A DNA stretch of 64,000 nucleotides from Pseudarthrobacter enclensis (GCF_001457025.1 NZ_KQ758600.1:682001-746000); one strand, 5' to 3'. Positions 35,344 through 45,044 are shown, counted from the stretch's first letter. Notes: generated by a model from the letters alone, not told the origin. Program-made: numbers and translations.

Positions 35344-36378
35344 TCAGCCCCGCCGGCTCCCCATCCTGAGCGAGACCACGCCGGCCTGCGGAGCGGGGGC
35401 AGGGTCAACCGACCAGTCGCCGTCAGAGAGGATCTGGACGTACCCGGGGGTTGTGAGTTTTACCGTGCCGGAAAACTTGCCGGTGGAGTCGACCGGGACT
35501 TCCGTGAGCCCGGCGCCGAATCCCCTGACCACGAAGCGGCCTCCACCGCTGTTGGTCAGGCCGGCTTCGGTTCCCTCGGTGTCGAAATACAAGACGGCGT
35601 CGCCACGGCCTTCCACGCGGCCATCCCACGCCGGGATGTCCGAGAGGTCCCGCACGGTCAGGGACCAGTTGCCCGCCGCGGTGACTTCGAACTCGTCAGT
35701 GATTGATCCGTCGAAAATATCGATCAGGTGTTCGCCGAGGTACGGCCCTGTGGTGTCCACCAGGGTCCCGTCCAGGCCGTTGGCCCGCAGTGCCGTGCTG
35801 CCCGTGCAGTCGTCGCACCGGAACGTCACCACCGCGGGGAGTCCATCAAGCTCCAGGGTGTCAATGCGGTCGGATCCGGACCCCGTCACGGTCTGGGTTG
35901 CGACAGTGGTGAACTGGCCCATCGGCCCCGTGGTTGGAACAGGCTGCGGGGCCAGCGTGGACTGCACGGCCTGGCCGCCCGGAACAGGCAGGGCAGAAGC
36001 ATGCAGGCCGGCCAGGTACAGGACCATCCCGGCAACTGCAGCGGCCACCGCGTTAAGGACCACGACGACGCCGGTAACCACAAACGCAAGCGCTTTGTGG
36101 CGGTCATAGCCCCGGAGGGGAAGGCCGAGCGCGTCAGTTTGCCTGTTGGCCAGGACCAGCACGATGTCCACCAGCGTCCAGATCCCCAGGCCGCCCAATG
36201 TCAGCAGTTTGGCAATTCCGGTGCCCGTCCTGCCGAGGTAGAACCGGTCCACGCCCAGGCCGCCCAGGAACAGCGCCAAGAGCCAGGTGGCAATAAAAGA
36301 CCTGCTGCTGAGCGCCTGTGCGGGCCCAGGCCCCTGAACCGGGTACGCAGCGACGTACCCGGGCTGGTATTCATGCAT
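35344..36378 (-). CDS. TM2 domain-containing membrane protein with beta-rich C-terminal domain
   Basis: A 344-aa protein. Residues ~25-90 form a TM2 domain: [50 protein letters not shown], two helices with the DRFYLG turn. A third helix (~105-130, [27 protein letters not shown]) follows. The extracellular part (~150-344) is beta-rich and has a CDDC motif. ATG 36378 is chosen because translation from here gives the usual short N-terminus; an upstream GTG at 36435 is possible. The promoter TATTAT lies at 36451-36446. Function unknown; in eukaryotes and bacteria TM2 proteins lack a common role. Confidence 0.75.
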   Translation of the reverse strand: MHEYQPGYVAAYPVQGPGPAQALSSRSFIATWLLALFLGGLGVDRFYLGRTGTGIAKLLTLGGLGIWTLVDIVLVLANRQTDALGLPLRGYDRHKALAFVVTGVVVVLNAVAAAVAGMVLYLAGLHASALPVPGGQAVQSTLAPQPVPTTGPMGQFTTVATQTVTGSGSDRIDTLELDGLPAVVTFRCDDCTGSTALRANGLDGTLVDTTGPYLGEHLIDIFDGSITDEFEVTAAGNWSLTVRDLSDIPAWDGRVEGRGDAVLYFDTEGTEAGLTNSGGGRFVVRGFGAGLTEVPVDSTGKFSGTVKLTTPGYVQILSDGDWSVDPAPAPQAGVVSLRMGSRRG

Positions 36379-36423
36379 CAAGTGATGTTCGTTCCGGCGC
36401 CACCGCCCGCCCCAAACGTTGAC

Positions 36424-36455
36424 GTGGAATTCCACACCAAGTGGATAATACCTGT
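36424..36455 (-). promoter_or_regulatory. Promoter and 12-bp palindrome upstream of TM2 gene
   Basis: The minus strand reads TATTAT, a strong -10, about 10 nt before a perfect palindrome GTGGAATTCCAC (36424-36435) placed at or just after the expected transcription start. The palindrome might be an operator; nothing identifies its protein. Confidence 0.5.
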
Positions 36456-36489
36456 CCGGAGCCTCCGGAAGCCCTGGTGCCGCCGGAGC

Positions 36490-37710
36490 CTACTCCTGCA
36501 GCAGGTACGGCGCATCAACGAGGGAACGCAGGGCGCTCCCCGCAGCACCCAGCACTGCACCCCATTCGCCGGCCGCAGCGACCGTGACATCCCCGTCCGC
36601 CACCCGCCCGGGCGCATATCTGGCAAGGCCGGCCAGCAGAGGACCCTTCAGCCATTCGTCGAGGACAGCGAAGTGTCCGCCCAGCACCACGGCGCCAATG
36701 TCCATCACCCTGGCCGTTGAGGCGACGGCAATGCCCAGGTGCGTACCAGCGCGTTCGACGGCGGCCCGCGCCTGGGCGTTTCCTCCGGCGAGCGCGTCAA
36801 GCAGCGAACGCATGGCCGCCGAGCGTCCGGTTCCGGGCGGGAGGCCGGCTGCGGCAAAGATCGCGTCCTGTCCCGCGACAGTTTCCAGGCAGCCAGTCCC
36901 GCCGCACGAGCACCTGTTTCCGCCCGGGTCCACCACCACATGGCCTACTTCGCCGGCGTTGCCGGCAGGCCCGGTGAAGAGTTCACCGCCTACGACAAGG
37001 CCACCACCAACGCCAACCTCTCCGGAGACGAACAGGAAGTCGGCGTCGTCGCCGGGCCGGTGCCGAAGTTCTGCCAAGGCAGCAGCGTTGGCCTCGTTAA
37101 ACAGCGAAACAACCAGCGGAGCTTCCGGAAGCAGGGCACCCAGGTCGAGGTCGACGTCGGTCCAGCCCAGGTTGGGGGCGGCCAGAATCCGGGCCCTTCC
37201 GGGGCCTGTCAGCCCGGGGACGGCGAGGCCGCCGCCCACGACCTCGACACCCTGCTCCCCCACGGTGCTGCGTGCCCGGGCCGCGAGCAGGGCGAGTTCC
37301 GCCAGCACGGAGTCGGGCTGGGCGCCGCGGTTGTCGCATTCCCGGACTTCCTTGAACAGGATCGTTCCGGACAGGTCCAGGACGCCCGCGGCGATGTAGT
37401 CGACGTTGATCTCCATGCCCATGACGGCCCGAAGGGTGTTCAGCGCAAGGCCGACGCCCGGCCGGCCCCGCTCGCCCCGGGCGGTGAGTCCGAGTTCCCG
37501 CAGCAGGCCGGCCTCCAGCAGGTCGAGGACCAGGCTGGAGACGGAGGCTTTGGTCAGGCCGGTGGCGGCCGACACTTGGGCGCGGGTGGGGTGCAGGCCG
37601 GGGTCCGATCCGGCGATGGCGCCAAGGACCAGGGCCAGGTTGCTCCGGCGAACATCCACCATGCTGCCCGGGGCCACGGACTCGCGGAACGCCGGCGCCG
37701 GCAACCTCAT
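36490..37710 (-). CDS. xylR: ROK family transcriptional regulator, probable xylose repressor
   Basis: A 406-aa repressor. The N-terminal winged helix-turn-helix reads ATGLTKASVSSLVLDLLEAGLL. The C-terminal ROK (sugar-kinase-like) domain has EVGVGGGLVVGGELFTGPAGNAGEVGHVVVDPGG and the zinc-site signature CSCGGTGCLET. It is divergent from xylAB across a 131-bp region holding a xylO-like repeat, so it most likely represses xylAB and releases on xylose. AGGAG lies 5 nt before ATG 37710. The sugar-binding motif is complete; kinase activity is not expected for XylR-type ROK proteins. Confidence 0.9.
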   Translation of the reverse strand: MRLPAPAFRESVAPGSMVDVRRSNLALVLGAIAGSDPGLHPTRAQVSAATGLTKASVSSLVLDLLEAGLLRELGLTARGERGRPGVGLALNTLRAVMGMEINVDYIAAGVLDLSGTILFKEVRECDNRGAQPDSVLAELALLAARARSTVGEQGVEVVGGGLAVPGLTGPGRARILAAPNLGWTDVDLDLGALLPEAPLVVSLFNEANAAALAELRHRPGDDADFLFVSGEVGVGGGLVVGGELFTGPAGNAGEVGHVVVDPGGNRCSCGGTGCLETVAGQDAIFAAAGLPPGTGRSAAMRSLLDALAGGNAQARAAVERAGTHLGIAVASTARVMDIGAVVLGGHFAVLDEWLKGPLLAGLARYAPGRVADGDVTVAAAGEWGAVLGAAGSALRSLVDAPYLLQE

Positions 37711-37762
37711 GGGAACTCCTCGCTGTAGCGCCGCCAGAAAATGGGCCGGCTGTGGCGGGCCC

Positions 37763-37807
37763 TTGACCAAGCCTACGGGCCCCCATATAGTTCAGGCAAT
37801 AAACTAA
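37763..37807 (+). promoter_or_regulatory. xylAB promoter and XylR operator
   Basis: TTGACC (37763-37768), a 17-nt spacer and TATAGT (37786-37791) make a near-ideal housekeeping-sigma promoter. Overlapping the -10 and start is the inverted repeat TAGTT (37788-37792) / AACTA (37802-37806) with centre CAGGCAATA. This matches the outline of the Bacillus xylO operator (TAGTTT...AAACTA). AAGGA precedes the xylA ATG by 7 nt. Confidence 0.85.
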
Positions 37808-37841
37808 CTGCCTGCCGCAGGGCACGACGCAAGGACGCATC

Positions 37842-39029
37842 ATGACTCTCTCCCCCACTCCTGCCGACAAGTTCACCTTCGGGCTTTGGACCGTGGGATG
37901 GACCGGCGCCGACCCCTTCGGCGTGGCCACCCGGCCAGCGCTGGACCCGGTCGAGGCGGTACACAAGCTCAGCGGGCTGGGCGCCTACGGCATCACCTTC
38001 CACGACAACGACCTGGTTCCGTTCGACGCGACCGTCTCCGAGCGGGACCTGATCCTGAAGAACTTCCGCGCAGCCCTCGCCGAGACCGGACTCAAGGTCC
38101 CGATGGTCACCACCAACCTCTTCAGCCACCCCGTGTTCAAGGATGGCGGATTCACGTCCAACGACCGCTCCATCCGCCGGTTCGCGCTGTCCAAGGTCCT
38201 GCGTAACATCGACCTCGCAGCAGAACTCGGCGCCGAAACGTTCGTCATGTGGGGCGGCCGCGAAGGCAGCGAATACGACGGCTCCAAGGACCTCGCCGCC
38301 GCCCTGGACCGCATGAAGGAAGGCGTGGACACCGCCGCCGGCTACATCAAGGAGAAGGGCTACAGCCTCCGCATCGCCCTCGAACCCAAGCCCAACGAAC
38401 CCCGCGGCGACATCTTCCTGCCCACCGTCGGCCACGGTCTGGCCTTCATCGCCCAGCTGGAACACGGCGACATCGTGGGCCTGAACCCGGAAACCGGCCA
38501 CGAGCAAATGGCAGGCCTGAACTTCACCCACGGCATCGCCCAGGCACTGTGGGCCGGCAAGCTCTTCCACGTCGACCTCAACGGCCAGCGCGGCATCAAG
38601 TACGACCAGGACCTCGTCTTCGGCCACGGCGACCTCACCAGCGCCTTCTTCACCGTCGACCTGCTCGAAAACGGCTTCCCGGGCGGCGGCCCCACCTACG
38701 ACGGCCCCCGCCACTTCGACTACAAGCCCTCCCGCACCGACGGCTACGACGGCGTCTGGGAATCCGCCAAGGCCAACATGGCCATGTACCTGCTGCTCAA
38801 GGAACGCGCCCTGGCCTTCCGCGCCGACGCCGAAGTCCAGGAAGCACTCAAGGCATCCGGCGTCTTCGAACTCGGCGAAACGACTCTCGCCGCCGGCGAA
38901 ACCACTGCCGACCTGCTTGCCGACGCCGCCGCCTTCGAAAACTTCGACGCCGACAAGGCCGCCGAACGCTCCTTCGCCTTCGTCCGGCTCAACCAGCTCG
39001 CCATCGAACACCTCCTCGGCGCACGCTAG
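37842..39029 (+). CDS. xylA: Xylose isomerase
   Basis: A 395-aa TIM-barrel metalloenzyme converting D-xylose to D-xylulose in the cytosol. [11 protein letters not shown] carries His54 and Asp57, the ring-opening pair of the actinobacterial (class I) enzymes. [30 protein letters not shown] (metal Glu and catalytic Lys), [17 protein letters not shown] and [19 protein letters not shown] (metal ligands) follow. Length and sequence fit the Arthrobacter/Streptomyces glucose isomerase group. SD AAGGA is well placed. xylB starts 3 bp after its stop, so the two form an operon under XylR. Confidence 0.98.
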   Translation: MTLSPTPADKFTFGLWTVGWTGADPFGVATRPALDPVEAVHKLSGLGAYGITFHDNDLVPFDATVSERDLILKNFRAALAETGLKVPMVTTNLFSHPVFKDGGFTSNDRSIRRFALSKVLRNIDLAAELGAETFVMWGGREGSEYDGSKDLAAALDRMKEGVDTAAGYIKEKGYSLRIALEPKPNEPRGDIFLPTVGHGLAFIAQLEHGDIVGLNPETGHEQMAGLNFTHGIAQALWAGKLFHVDLNGQRGIKYDQDLVFGHGDLTSAFFTVDLLENGFPGGGPTYDGPRHFDYKPSRTDGYDGVWESAKANMAMYLLLKERALAFRADAEVQEALKASGVFELGETTLAAGETTADLLADAAAFENFDADKAAERSFAFVRLNQLAIEHLLGAR

Positions 39030-39032
39030 GCC

Positions 39033-40451
39033 ATGGTGTTCGTCGCAGGGATCGACAGTTCCACCCAGTCCTGCAAGATCGTCATCCGCGACGCGGAGAC
39101 CGGCGCGCTGGTCCGGCAAGGCCGTGCCACCCACCCGGACGGCACGGAAGTGCACCCGGACCATTGGTGGACGGCGCTGCAGAAGGCCGTCGCGGACGCC
39201 GGTGGCCTTGACGACGTCGCCGCCGTATCCGTCGCCGGCCAGCAGCACGGCATGGTCTGCCTTGACGCCGATGGGGCGGTGATCCGGCCGGCGCTGCTGT
39301 GGAACGACACCCGCAGCGCCGGCGCTGCCGCGGACCTCATCAAAACCGCGGGCGACGGCGATGCTGCCGCCGGCGCCCGCTTTTGGGCACGGGCTGCCGG
39401 GACGGTCCCGGTGGCGTCCCTGACGGTGACGAAACTGCGCTGGCTGGCCGAACACGAGCCGGAAAACGCCGCCGGGGCGGCTGCCGTGTGCCTGCCGCAC
39501 GACTGGCTGACCTGGCGGCTCGCCGGCTACGGCCCGGGCAGCGGCGCGGAGGGTCTGGCCGCCCTGGCGACAGACCGCTCGGACGCGTCAGGCACCGGGT
39601 ATTACTCGACGGCGGAGGACAGGTACCTTCCCGAGGTCCTGTCCGCCGCACTCGGCCACGTTCCAGTCCTTCCGCGGGTCCTGGGTCCGCTGGAGGCGGC
39701 GGGAAGGACGCCGGCAGGTGCCCTGCTCGCAGCTGGCGCCGGCGACAACGCGGCGGCCGCCCTGGGCGCAGGCGCGGGGCTGGGCGACGTCGTCATGTCG
39801 CTGGGCACCTCGGGCACCGTTTTTGCGGTGTCTGACACCCCAGCCGCAGATGCTTCGGGACTGGTGGCGGGATTCGCCGACGCTGCCGGACACTACCTGC
39901 CGCTGGTCTGCACGTTGAACTCCACCCGCGTCTTCGACGCCACCGCCGGCCTGCTGGGCGTGGACCTGGTGGAGTTCAACCATCTGGCATTGTCCGCGGA
40001 ACAGGGAGCGGGCGGCCTCACCCTGGTCCCCTACTTCGACGGCGAGCGGACACCCAACCTGCCCGATGCCACCGGATCCCTGCATGGCATCACCCGGGCC
40101 AACTACACCCCTGCCAACCTGGCGCGAGCCGCCGTCGAAGGCGTGGTGTGCTCCCTGGCGGACGGCCTTGCTGCCCTGCAGGAGCAGGGGGTGGAGGCCC
40201 GGCGCATCCTGCTGGTAGGCGGCGGCGCCCAGTCAGCAGCCGTCCAGGAGGTCGCGGCAAGCCTGCTGGGAACAGCCGTCGCGGTTCCGCACCCAGGTGA
40301 GTATGTGGCCGACGGCGCTGCCCGCCAGGCCGCCGCGGCACTCACCGGACATTTCCCGGCGTGGGCGGCAGCCGCCGTCGACCTTCCGGAGGGAAAGGAC
40401 TACGCCGGCGTGCTGGCCCGGTACCGCAGGTTCGCCTCGCTCTACGCGTAG
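39033..40451 (+). CDS. xylB: Xylulokinase
   Basis: A 472-aa FGGY-family kinase phosphorylating D-xylulose to xylulose-5-P for the pentose phosphate pathway. The N-terminal phosphate loop is [26 protein letters not shown] lies by the sugar site, and LLWNDTRS and [13 protein letters not shown] follow. [24 protein letters not shown] is the second-domain ATP motif and [18 protein letters not shown] the adenosine motif. It is shorter than FGGY glycerol kinases but normal for XylB. It follows xylA by 3 bp, and a bidirectional terminator ends the operon. Confidence 0.96.
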   Translation: MVFVAGIDSSTQSCKIVIRDAETGALVRQGRATHPDGTEVHPDHWWTALQKAVADAGGLDDVAAVSVAGQQHGMVCLDADGAVIRPALLWNDTRSAGAAADLIKTAGDGDAAAGARFWARAAGTVPVASLTVTKLRWLAEHEPENAAGAAAVCLPHDWLTWRLAGYGPGSGAEGLAALATDRSDASGTGYYSTAEDRYLPEVLSAALGHVPVLPRVLGPLEAAGRTPAGALLAAGAGDNAAAALGAGAGLGDVVMSLGTSGTVFAVSDTPAADASGLVAGFADAAGHYLPLVCTLNSTRVFDATAGLLGVDLVEFNHLALSAEQGAGGLTLVPYFDGERTPNLPDATGSLHGITRANYTPANLARAAVEGVVCSLADGLAALQEQGVEARRILLVGGGAQSAAVQEVAASLLGTAVAVPHPGEYVADGAARQAAAALTGHFPAWAAAAVDLPEGKDYAGVLARYRRFASLYA

Positions 40452-40476
40452 GGCAGCCGCAGGCAGCGCCCAGGAC

Positions 40477-40527
40477 AAAGGGACCCGGACCACCGATGGA
40501 AATACCACCAGCGGCCCGGGTCCCTTT
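40477..40527. terminator. Bidirectional terminator after xylAB
   Basis: AAAGGGACCCGG (40477-40488) pairs with CCGGGTCCCTTT (40516-40527) between the convergent xylB and isomerase genes. Confidence 0.8.
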
Positions 40528-40584
40528 CATGTGGGGCGCAGGCTCCTGCCGTGACGTAGCAGGAGCCCGCGGTCTTGGATCAGG

Positions 40585-41424
40585 TCAGGCGTACGGCTGG
40601 ACGAGGTCCGCGTAGCGCTCCTTGACCGTGGCCAGAACGGCGCTGCCGTCCGTGTCCCAGATCTCCTGATTGAAAATTTCCACCTCAATGTCGCCCGTGT
40701 ACCCGGCGTCGCGCACCCAGGTGCCGATCGTGGCGAAGTCCACCACGCCGTCACCCATGTAGCCGCGGGAGAGCAGCGGATCGGCGGCGATGGGCATGTT
40801 GAAGTCGCACACCTGGTAGGAGGCAATGCGGTTTTCCCGGCCTGCACGCTCGATCTGCGCCTTCAGTTCCGGATCCCACCACACATGGAAGGTATCGACG
40901 GCGACCCCCACGGTGGCGGCGTCGAAGGGCGCCGCGAGGTCAAGGGCCTGGCCCAGGGTGGAGATGAGCGCACGGTCCGCGGCGTACATCGGGTGCAGCG
41001 GTTCCAGGACCAGGCGGACTCCGTTCTCCTGCGCAAAGGGAACCAGGTCCGCGAGCCGGTCGGCAACCCGCTGCCGGGCAGCCACCACGTCCTTCTCCCC
41101 CGGGGCCAGGCCACCGACCACCAGGAACAGCTCCCGGGTATCAAGGGCCACAGCCTCAAGGATGGCGGCGCGGTTGTCCGCCAGGGCAGCGGCCTGCCCC
41201 TCGGCATCGGCCGCAGTAAGGAAACCGCCCCGGCACAGCGAGGAGACACGCAGTCCGGCATCCTTGATCAGGCGTGCCGCCTTGTCCAGGCCGGCTTCCT
41301 CGACGCGGTCGCGCCAGGGGCCAATGGCCGGGATGCCCGCGTTGACGCAGCCCTCGACAACCTGGGCGAGTGTCCATTTCTTGGTGGTGGCGCTGTTGAT
41401 GGCCAGACGGGAGAAGTCGCTCAT
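40585..41424 (-). CDS. Sugar phosphate isomerase/epimerase family protein (TIM barrel)
   Basis: A 279-aa xylose-isomerase-like TIM barrel (AP endonuclease 2 superfamily). VSSLCRGGFLTAAD, LVLEPLHPMYAADRALI (metal Glu), VGVAVDTFHVWWDPEL (metal Asp/His), QVCDFNMPI and DIEVEIFNQEIW (metal Glu) place four metal ligands as in IolE/IolI-like enzymes. Third and last gene of the operon: its ATG overlaps the DUF993 stop (ATGA). The substrate is unknown. It probably isomerises or epimerises a keto-sugar made by the upstream dehydrogenase; that is inference from order. Confidence 0.85.
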   Translation of the reverse strand: MSDFSRLAINSATTKKWTLAQVVEGCVNAGIPAIGPWRDRVEEAGLDKAARLIKDAGLRVSSLCRGGFLTAADAEGQAAALADNRAAILEAVALDTRELFLVVGGLAPGEKDVVAARQRVADRLADLVPFAQENGVRLVLEPLHPMYAADRALISTLGQALDLAAPFDAATVGVAVDTFHVWWDPELKAQIERAGRENRIASYQVCDFNMPIAADPLLSRGYMGDGVVDFATIGTWVRDAGYTGDIEVEIFNQEIWDTDGSAVLATVKERYADLVQPYA

Positions 41425-42635
41425 GCTCCCACCCCGTTGATCCGCAGGTAGTCCGACATGCGGAAGGCAGCCAAGGCGGGATCCTTCAGCAGGCCGGCCT
41501 GGTCAGCCAGTTCAAAGGTCCGGGCCAGGTGCAGGACGGAGCGGCCGGAGTGCAGGCCGCCCACCATCTGGAAACCGGGCTGCTTGCCGTTGAGCCAGGA
41601 AAGGAACGCGATGCCGGTCTTGTAGTAGAACGTCGGCGCGCTGAAGATGTGCTTCCCCAACTCCCGGGTGGAGTCGAGGATCTCGCGTGCCTTGGCGCTG
41701 TTGCCGGCGTCGTAGTTCTGCAGGGCCACCGAGGCTGCGGGGTAGATCGCGGCGAAGATGCCCAGCAGCGCGTCGGAGTGGTGCGTGCCGTCGCCATCGA
41801 TCAGTTCGGGGTAGTTGAAGTCGTCACCGGTGTACAGGCGGACGCCCGCGGGCAGGGCGGCCCGGAGGGCAACTTCATGGCTTGCATCCAACAGCGATAC
41901 CTTGACGCCGTCCACCTTGTCCGCGTTGTCCCGGATGAGGCCCAGGAAGGTTTCCGTGGCGGTGGCGATGTCATCGGAGCCCCAGTAGCCGGCGAGCGCG
42001 GGATCGAACATGGTGCCGAGCCAGTGCAGGATGACCGGCTGGTCCGCTTCCTGCAGCAGGGTGGAGTAGACGTTGAGGTAGTCCTCCGGTCCGCGGGCGG
42101 CCCTCGCCAGGGCGCGGGATGCCATCAGGATGACTTTGGGTCCGGCCTCGCTGACCACCGCCATCTGTTCGCGGTAGGCCTCCAGGACCGCTTTGATGCC
42201 GGCGTCCCCCGCGGGCAGTGCGTCGAGGTCCAGCTGGTCAGTGCCGGCACCGCAGGACACCAGGTCACGGACGGACTTGCCGGCCGTTGCTGCATTGCCT
42301 GCCGACACCACGGATGCCGCTTCAACGCCGGTGCGCTTGATGAGCTGCTGCGTGGCAGCCCAGTCAAGGCCCATGCCGCGCTGGGCGGTATCCATGGCAT
42401 CGGCAACGCCCAGCCCGTAGGACCAGAGCTCGTGCCGGTAGGCCATGGTGGCTTCCCAGTCCAGCCGCGCGGGCGCACCGGGGGTGTTGTCGGCCAGGAC
42501 CTCGGGGATGACGTGGGCTGCGGCGTAGGCGCGGCGGGCAGTCAGCGGCGCGGACGGCCGCGACCAGGACGTGGAGCCCTGCAGGCGGTATTCCCTGGTG
42601 CCGCCGTCGGAAGAAGGAAGGATCAGGGAAGTCAT
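41421..42635 (-). CDS. DUF993 / dihydrodipicolinate-synthase-like protein
   Basis: A 404-aa protein. The C-terminal 300 residues suggest a DapA-like TIM barrel (VILMASRALARAARGPEDYLNVYSTLLQEADQPVILHWLG, VKVSLLD with a Lys at the Schiff-base position, VRLYTGDDFNYPELI). It fits DUF993, a family without assigned reaction. Aldolase or lyase chemistry on a keto-sugar acid is a reasonable guess, not shown. ATG 42635 overlaps the stop of the preceding dehydrogenase gene (TGATG), and its own stop overlaps the isomerase start. A single coupled operon of three is therefore certain from the layout. Confidence 0.8.
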   Translation of the reverse strand: MTSLILPSSDGGTREYRLQGSTSWSRPSAPLTARRAYAAAHVIPEVLADNTPGAPARLDWEATMAYRHELWSYGLGVADAMDTAQRGMGLDWAATQQLIKRTGVEAASVVSAGNAATAGKSVRDLVSCGAGTDQLDLDALPAGDAGIKAVLEAYREQMAVVSEAGPKVILMASRALARAARGPEDYLNVYSTLLQEADQPVILHWLGTMFDPALAGYWGSDDIATATETFLGLIRDNADKVDGVKVSLLDASHEVALRAALPAGVRLYTGDDFNYPELIDGDGTHHSDALLGIFAAIYPAASVALQNYDAGNSAKAREILDSTRELGKHIFSAPTFYYKTGIAFLSWLNGKQPGFQMVGGLHSGRSVLHLARTFELADQAGLLKDPALAAFRMSDYLRINGVGA

Positions 42636-43804
42636 CAGAGGGTGATCTCCGGGATGTCGAGGGTGCGGCGCTCGGCCGAGGACTGCAGGCCCAGTTCTGC
42701 CAGCTGAACGCCGCGGGCTGCGGACAGCAGGCCGAAGCGGTGCTCGCGGCCGGCGACGACGTCGCGAAGAAATTCTTCCCACTGCAGCTTGAAGCCGTTG
42801 TCCAGTTCGGCGTTGGCGGGGACTTCCTGCCACTGGTCGCGGAAGGACTCGGTGACGGGGAGGTCCGGGTTCCAGACGGGCTTGGGGGTGTGCGCGCGCT
42901 GCTGCGCGACGCACTTGTTCAGGCCGGCAACGGCCGAGCCGTGCGTGCCGTCCACCTGGAACTCAACGAGTTCGTCGCGGTAGACGCGGACGGCCCAGGA
43001 GGAGTTGATCTGGCCGATGACGTCGTCACCGCCGGGGGTCTCAAGCTCGAAAATGCCGTAGGAAGCGTCGTCAGCCGTGGCCTTGTACTCCTTGCCGGCC
43101 TCGTCCCAGCGGGCGGGGATGTGGGTGGCGGTCTTGGCGTTGACGCTCTTGACCTTGCCGATGATGCCTTCCAGGACGTAGTTCCAATGGCAGAACATGT
43201 CCGTGGTCATGCCGCCGCCGTCTTCCTTGCGGTAATTCCACGACGGACGCTGGGCGGCCTGGATATCGCCTTCGAAGACCCAGTAGCCGAACTCGCCCCG
43301 GATGGAAAGGATCCGCCCGAAGAACCCTTCGTCCACCAGGCGGCGGAGCTTGACCAGGCCCGGGAGGTACAGCTTGTCGTGGACGACGCCCGCGGTCACG
43401 CCTGCCTGCTTGCCGATGCGGGCCAGCTCAATGGCCTCCTCGAGGCTTTCGGCCGTGGGCTTCTCGGTGAAGATGTGCTTGCCGGCCTGCATAGCCTTCT
43501 TGAGCGTGGCAGCACGGAGGCTGGTCATGGAGGCATCGAAGACGACGTCGACGGTGGGGTCGTTGATGACGGCGTCGAGGTCCGTGGTCCATTCGGAGAC
43601 TTTGTGCTTTTCTGCAAGCTCGCGGATCTTCGCCTCGCTGCGGCCGACGAGTATGGGCTCCACCTGGACGCGGGTGCCGTCTTCCAGGGTGAAGCCGCCG
43701 GCGTCGCGGATCGGCAGGATGGACCGAAGCAGGTGCTGGCGGTAGCCCATGCGGCCGGTGATGCCGTTCATGGCGATACGGATGGTTTTGGTTTCGAAGC
43801 CCAT
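42635..43804 (-). CDS. Gfo/Idh/MocA family oxidoreductase
   Basis: A 389-aa NAD(P)-dependent sugar dehydrogenase type. The N-terminal Rossmann region IRIAMNGITGRMGYRQHLLRS replaces the usual GxGxxG with GITGRMGY. VDVVFDAS and HIFTEKPTAESLEEA give the EKP motif with catalytic Lys. The C-terminal beta-sheet domain contains GGGMTTDMFCHWNYVLEGIIG with an Asp-x-x-x-His pair. Family members oxidise inositols, 1,5-anhydro-sugars or C3 of glycosides; this substrate is unknown. GGAGG 4 nt before ATG 43804 is a strong RBS. It is first gene of the operon, divergent from the LacI regulator. Confidence 0.88.
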   Translation of the reverse strand: MGFETKTIRIAMNGITGRMGYRQHLLRSILPIRDAGGFTLEDGTRVQVEPILVGRSEAKIRELAEKHKVSEWTTDLDAVINDPTVDVVFDASMTSLRAATLKKAMQAGKHIFTEKPTAESLEEAIELARIGKQAGVTAGVVHDKLYLPGLVKLRRLVDEGFFGRILSIRGEFGYWVFEGDIQAAQRPSWNYRKEDGGGMTTDMFCHWNYVLEGIIGKVKSVNAKTATHIPARWDEAGKEYKATADDASYGIFELETPGGDDVIGQINSSWAVRVYRDELVEFQVDGTHGSAVAGLNKCVAQQRAHTPKPVWNPDLPVTESFRDQWQEVPANAELDNGFKLQWEEFLRDVVAGREHRFGLLSAARGVQLAELGLQSSAERRTLDIPEITL

Positions 43805-43844
43805 GTGTCCTCCACGGTGAGTGAGCAGTTGTAGTAAAGCTGGC

Positions 43845-43909
43845 TGGGAAAGCGCATTCCCACTGCTTCCATGATGCATGCCGCTCCGTCGATTGGCAAG
43901 CGCTTTCCG
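43845..43909. promoter_or_regulatory. Two LacI-family operators in the divergent promoter region
   Basis: TGGGAAAGCGCATTCCCA (43845-43862) and GGCAAGCGCTTTCC (43896-43909) are near-perfect palindromes. Both have the central CG and flanking AAnCGnTT pattern of LacI-type operators. Their centres are about 49 bp apart. The second touches the -35 of the regulator gene (TTTCCG, 18 nt, CATAAT at 43928). They probably bind the LacI protein encoded at 43977. Confidence 0.75.
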
Positions 43910-43976
43910 AAAGGATCTCCCAACTGCCATAATGTGGTGACCGTTTCAATGGCCCCTACGACGCCCAGGAGATGCT

Positions 43977-45044
43977 GTGGCTGCAAGTACCCTTACCGAG
44001 GTGGCCCGGCTGGCCGGAGTCTCCCCCGCCACGGCCTCCCGCGTCCTCAATGGCTCTGCCCGCAAGCCCGGCAAGGACATCGCCGAACGCGTCCGCCAGG
44101 CAGCGGACTCACTGGGCTACATTCCCAATGCCCAGGCACAGGGGCTGGCCAAGTCCAGTTCCGGCCTCATCGGCCTGATCGTCCACGACATCGCGGACCC
44201 CTACTTCGCCGCCATTGCCCGTGGTGTGCAGGAAGCCGCACGGGAGCAGCGTCGGATGGTCCTGCTCGCCACCACCGGAGGGGCGCCCGGTGAGGAAAAG
44301 GAAGCCGTGGCCGCGTTCGCCGCGCGGCGCGCCGACTCGATCGTGATCGCAGGCTCCCGCTCATCCCGTGCTGAGGACCGGGAGGACAATGCCGAACTGG
44401 CCGCCGAACTGGACCGCTACTGCCGCAATGGCGGGCAGGTTGCCGTGGTGGGGCACCCGGTGGTGGGCGCTGCCGCACCGGAGGGTTACCACGTGGTGGC
44501 CGTACCCAACCAGGAGCTTGCAGCCGACCTGGCGGTGGAACTTGCTGCGCGGTGGGACGGCGACTTTGTCATCATCGCCGGCCCGGAGGGGCTCTTCACC
44601 TCCGATGACCGCGTCCGGGGCTTCCAGGAAGGCCTCACCCGCGCAGGCCGCGGCCCCGCAGAGGTCCTGCGCAGCTCCTTCAACAGGGACGGCGGATACC
44701 AGGCCGGGCTCCAGCTTGCCGCACGCATCACAGCGGGCGGGCCTGACGGAGGGGGTCTGGGAATCTTTGCCGTCAACGACGTCATGGCCATCGGGGCGGC
44801 AGCAGCACTGCGCGCCGAAGGACTCCGGATACCCCGGGACGCCCGGATCGCCGGATTCGACGATATAGAAACACTGCGTGACTTCCGGCCGGCCCTGTCC
44901 ACCGTCAGCCTTCCGCTGGAGGACATCGGCAGGCTCGCCACCCGGGCCACCGCACCCCGCCACGCCGACGACGACGGACAGCCTGCGCCTCCCGTGACCG
45001 GCAGGGTCACCCTGCGCCGGAGCACCGAGGCGGCTGCCGGGTGA
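43977..45044 (+). CDS. LacI family transcriptional regulator
   Basis: A 355-aa repressor. The N-terminal helix-turn-helix and hinge are TLTEVARLAGVSPATASRVLNG and NAQAQGLAKSSSGLIGLIV. The periplasmic-binding-protein-like effector domain follows (DPYFAAIARGVQEAA, FAVNDVMAIGAAAALRAEGLRIP, RIAGFDDIE). The start is GTG 43977 with AGGAG 5 nt upstream. Two operators sit in front of it, so it likely regulates itself and the divergent DUF993 operon. Its stop overlaps the next gene's ATG (TGATG). The effector is presumably the sugar or glycoside degraded by this cluster; not identifiable here. Confidence 0.93.
   Translation: MAASTLTEVARLAGVSPATASRVLNGSARKPGKDIAERVRQAADSLGYIPNAQAQGLAKSSSGLIGLIVHDIADPYFAAIARGVQEAAREQRRMVLLATTGGAPGEEKEAVAAFAARRADSIVIAGSRSSRAEDREDNAELAAELDRYCRNGGQVAVVGHPVVGAAAPEGYHVVAVPNQELAADLAVELAARWDGDFVIIAGPEGLFTSDDRVRGFQEGLTRAGRGPAEVLRSSFNRDGGYQAGLQLAARITAGGPDGGGLGIFAVNDVMAIGAAAALRAEGLRIPRDARIAGFDDIETLRDFRPALSTVSLPLEDIGRLATRATAPRHADDDGQPAPPVTGRVTLRRSTEAAAG

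Noticed and set aside
42635..42914. N-terminal extension of the DUF993 gene to 42914
   Set aside because: The added 93 residues are Arg/Pro-rich and are the out-of-frame reading of the MocA gene. The ATG at 42635 overlaps the MocA stop as expected for coupling.
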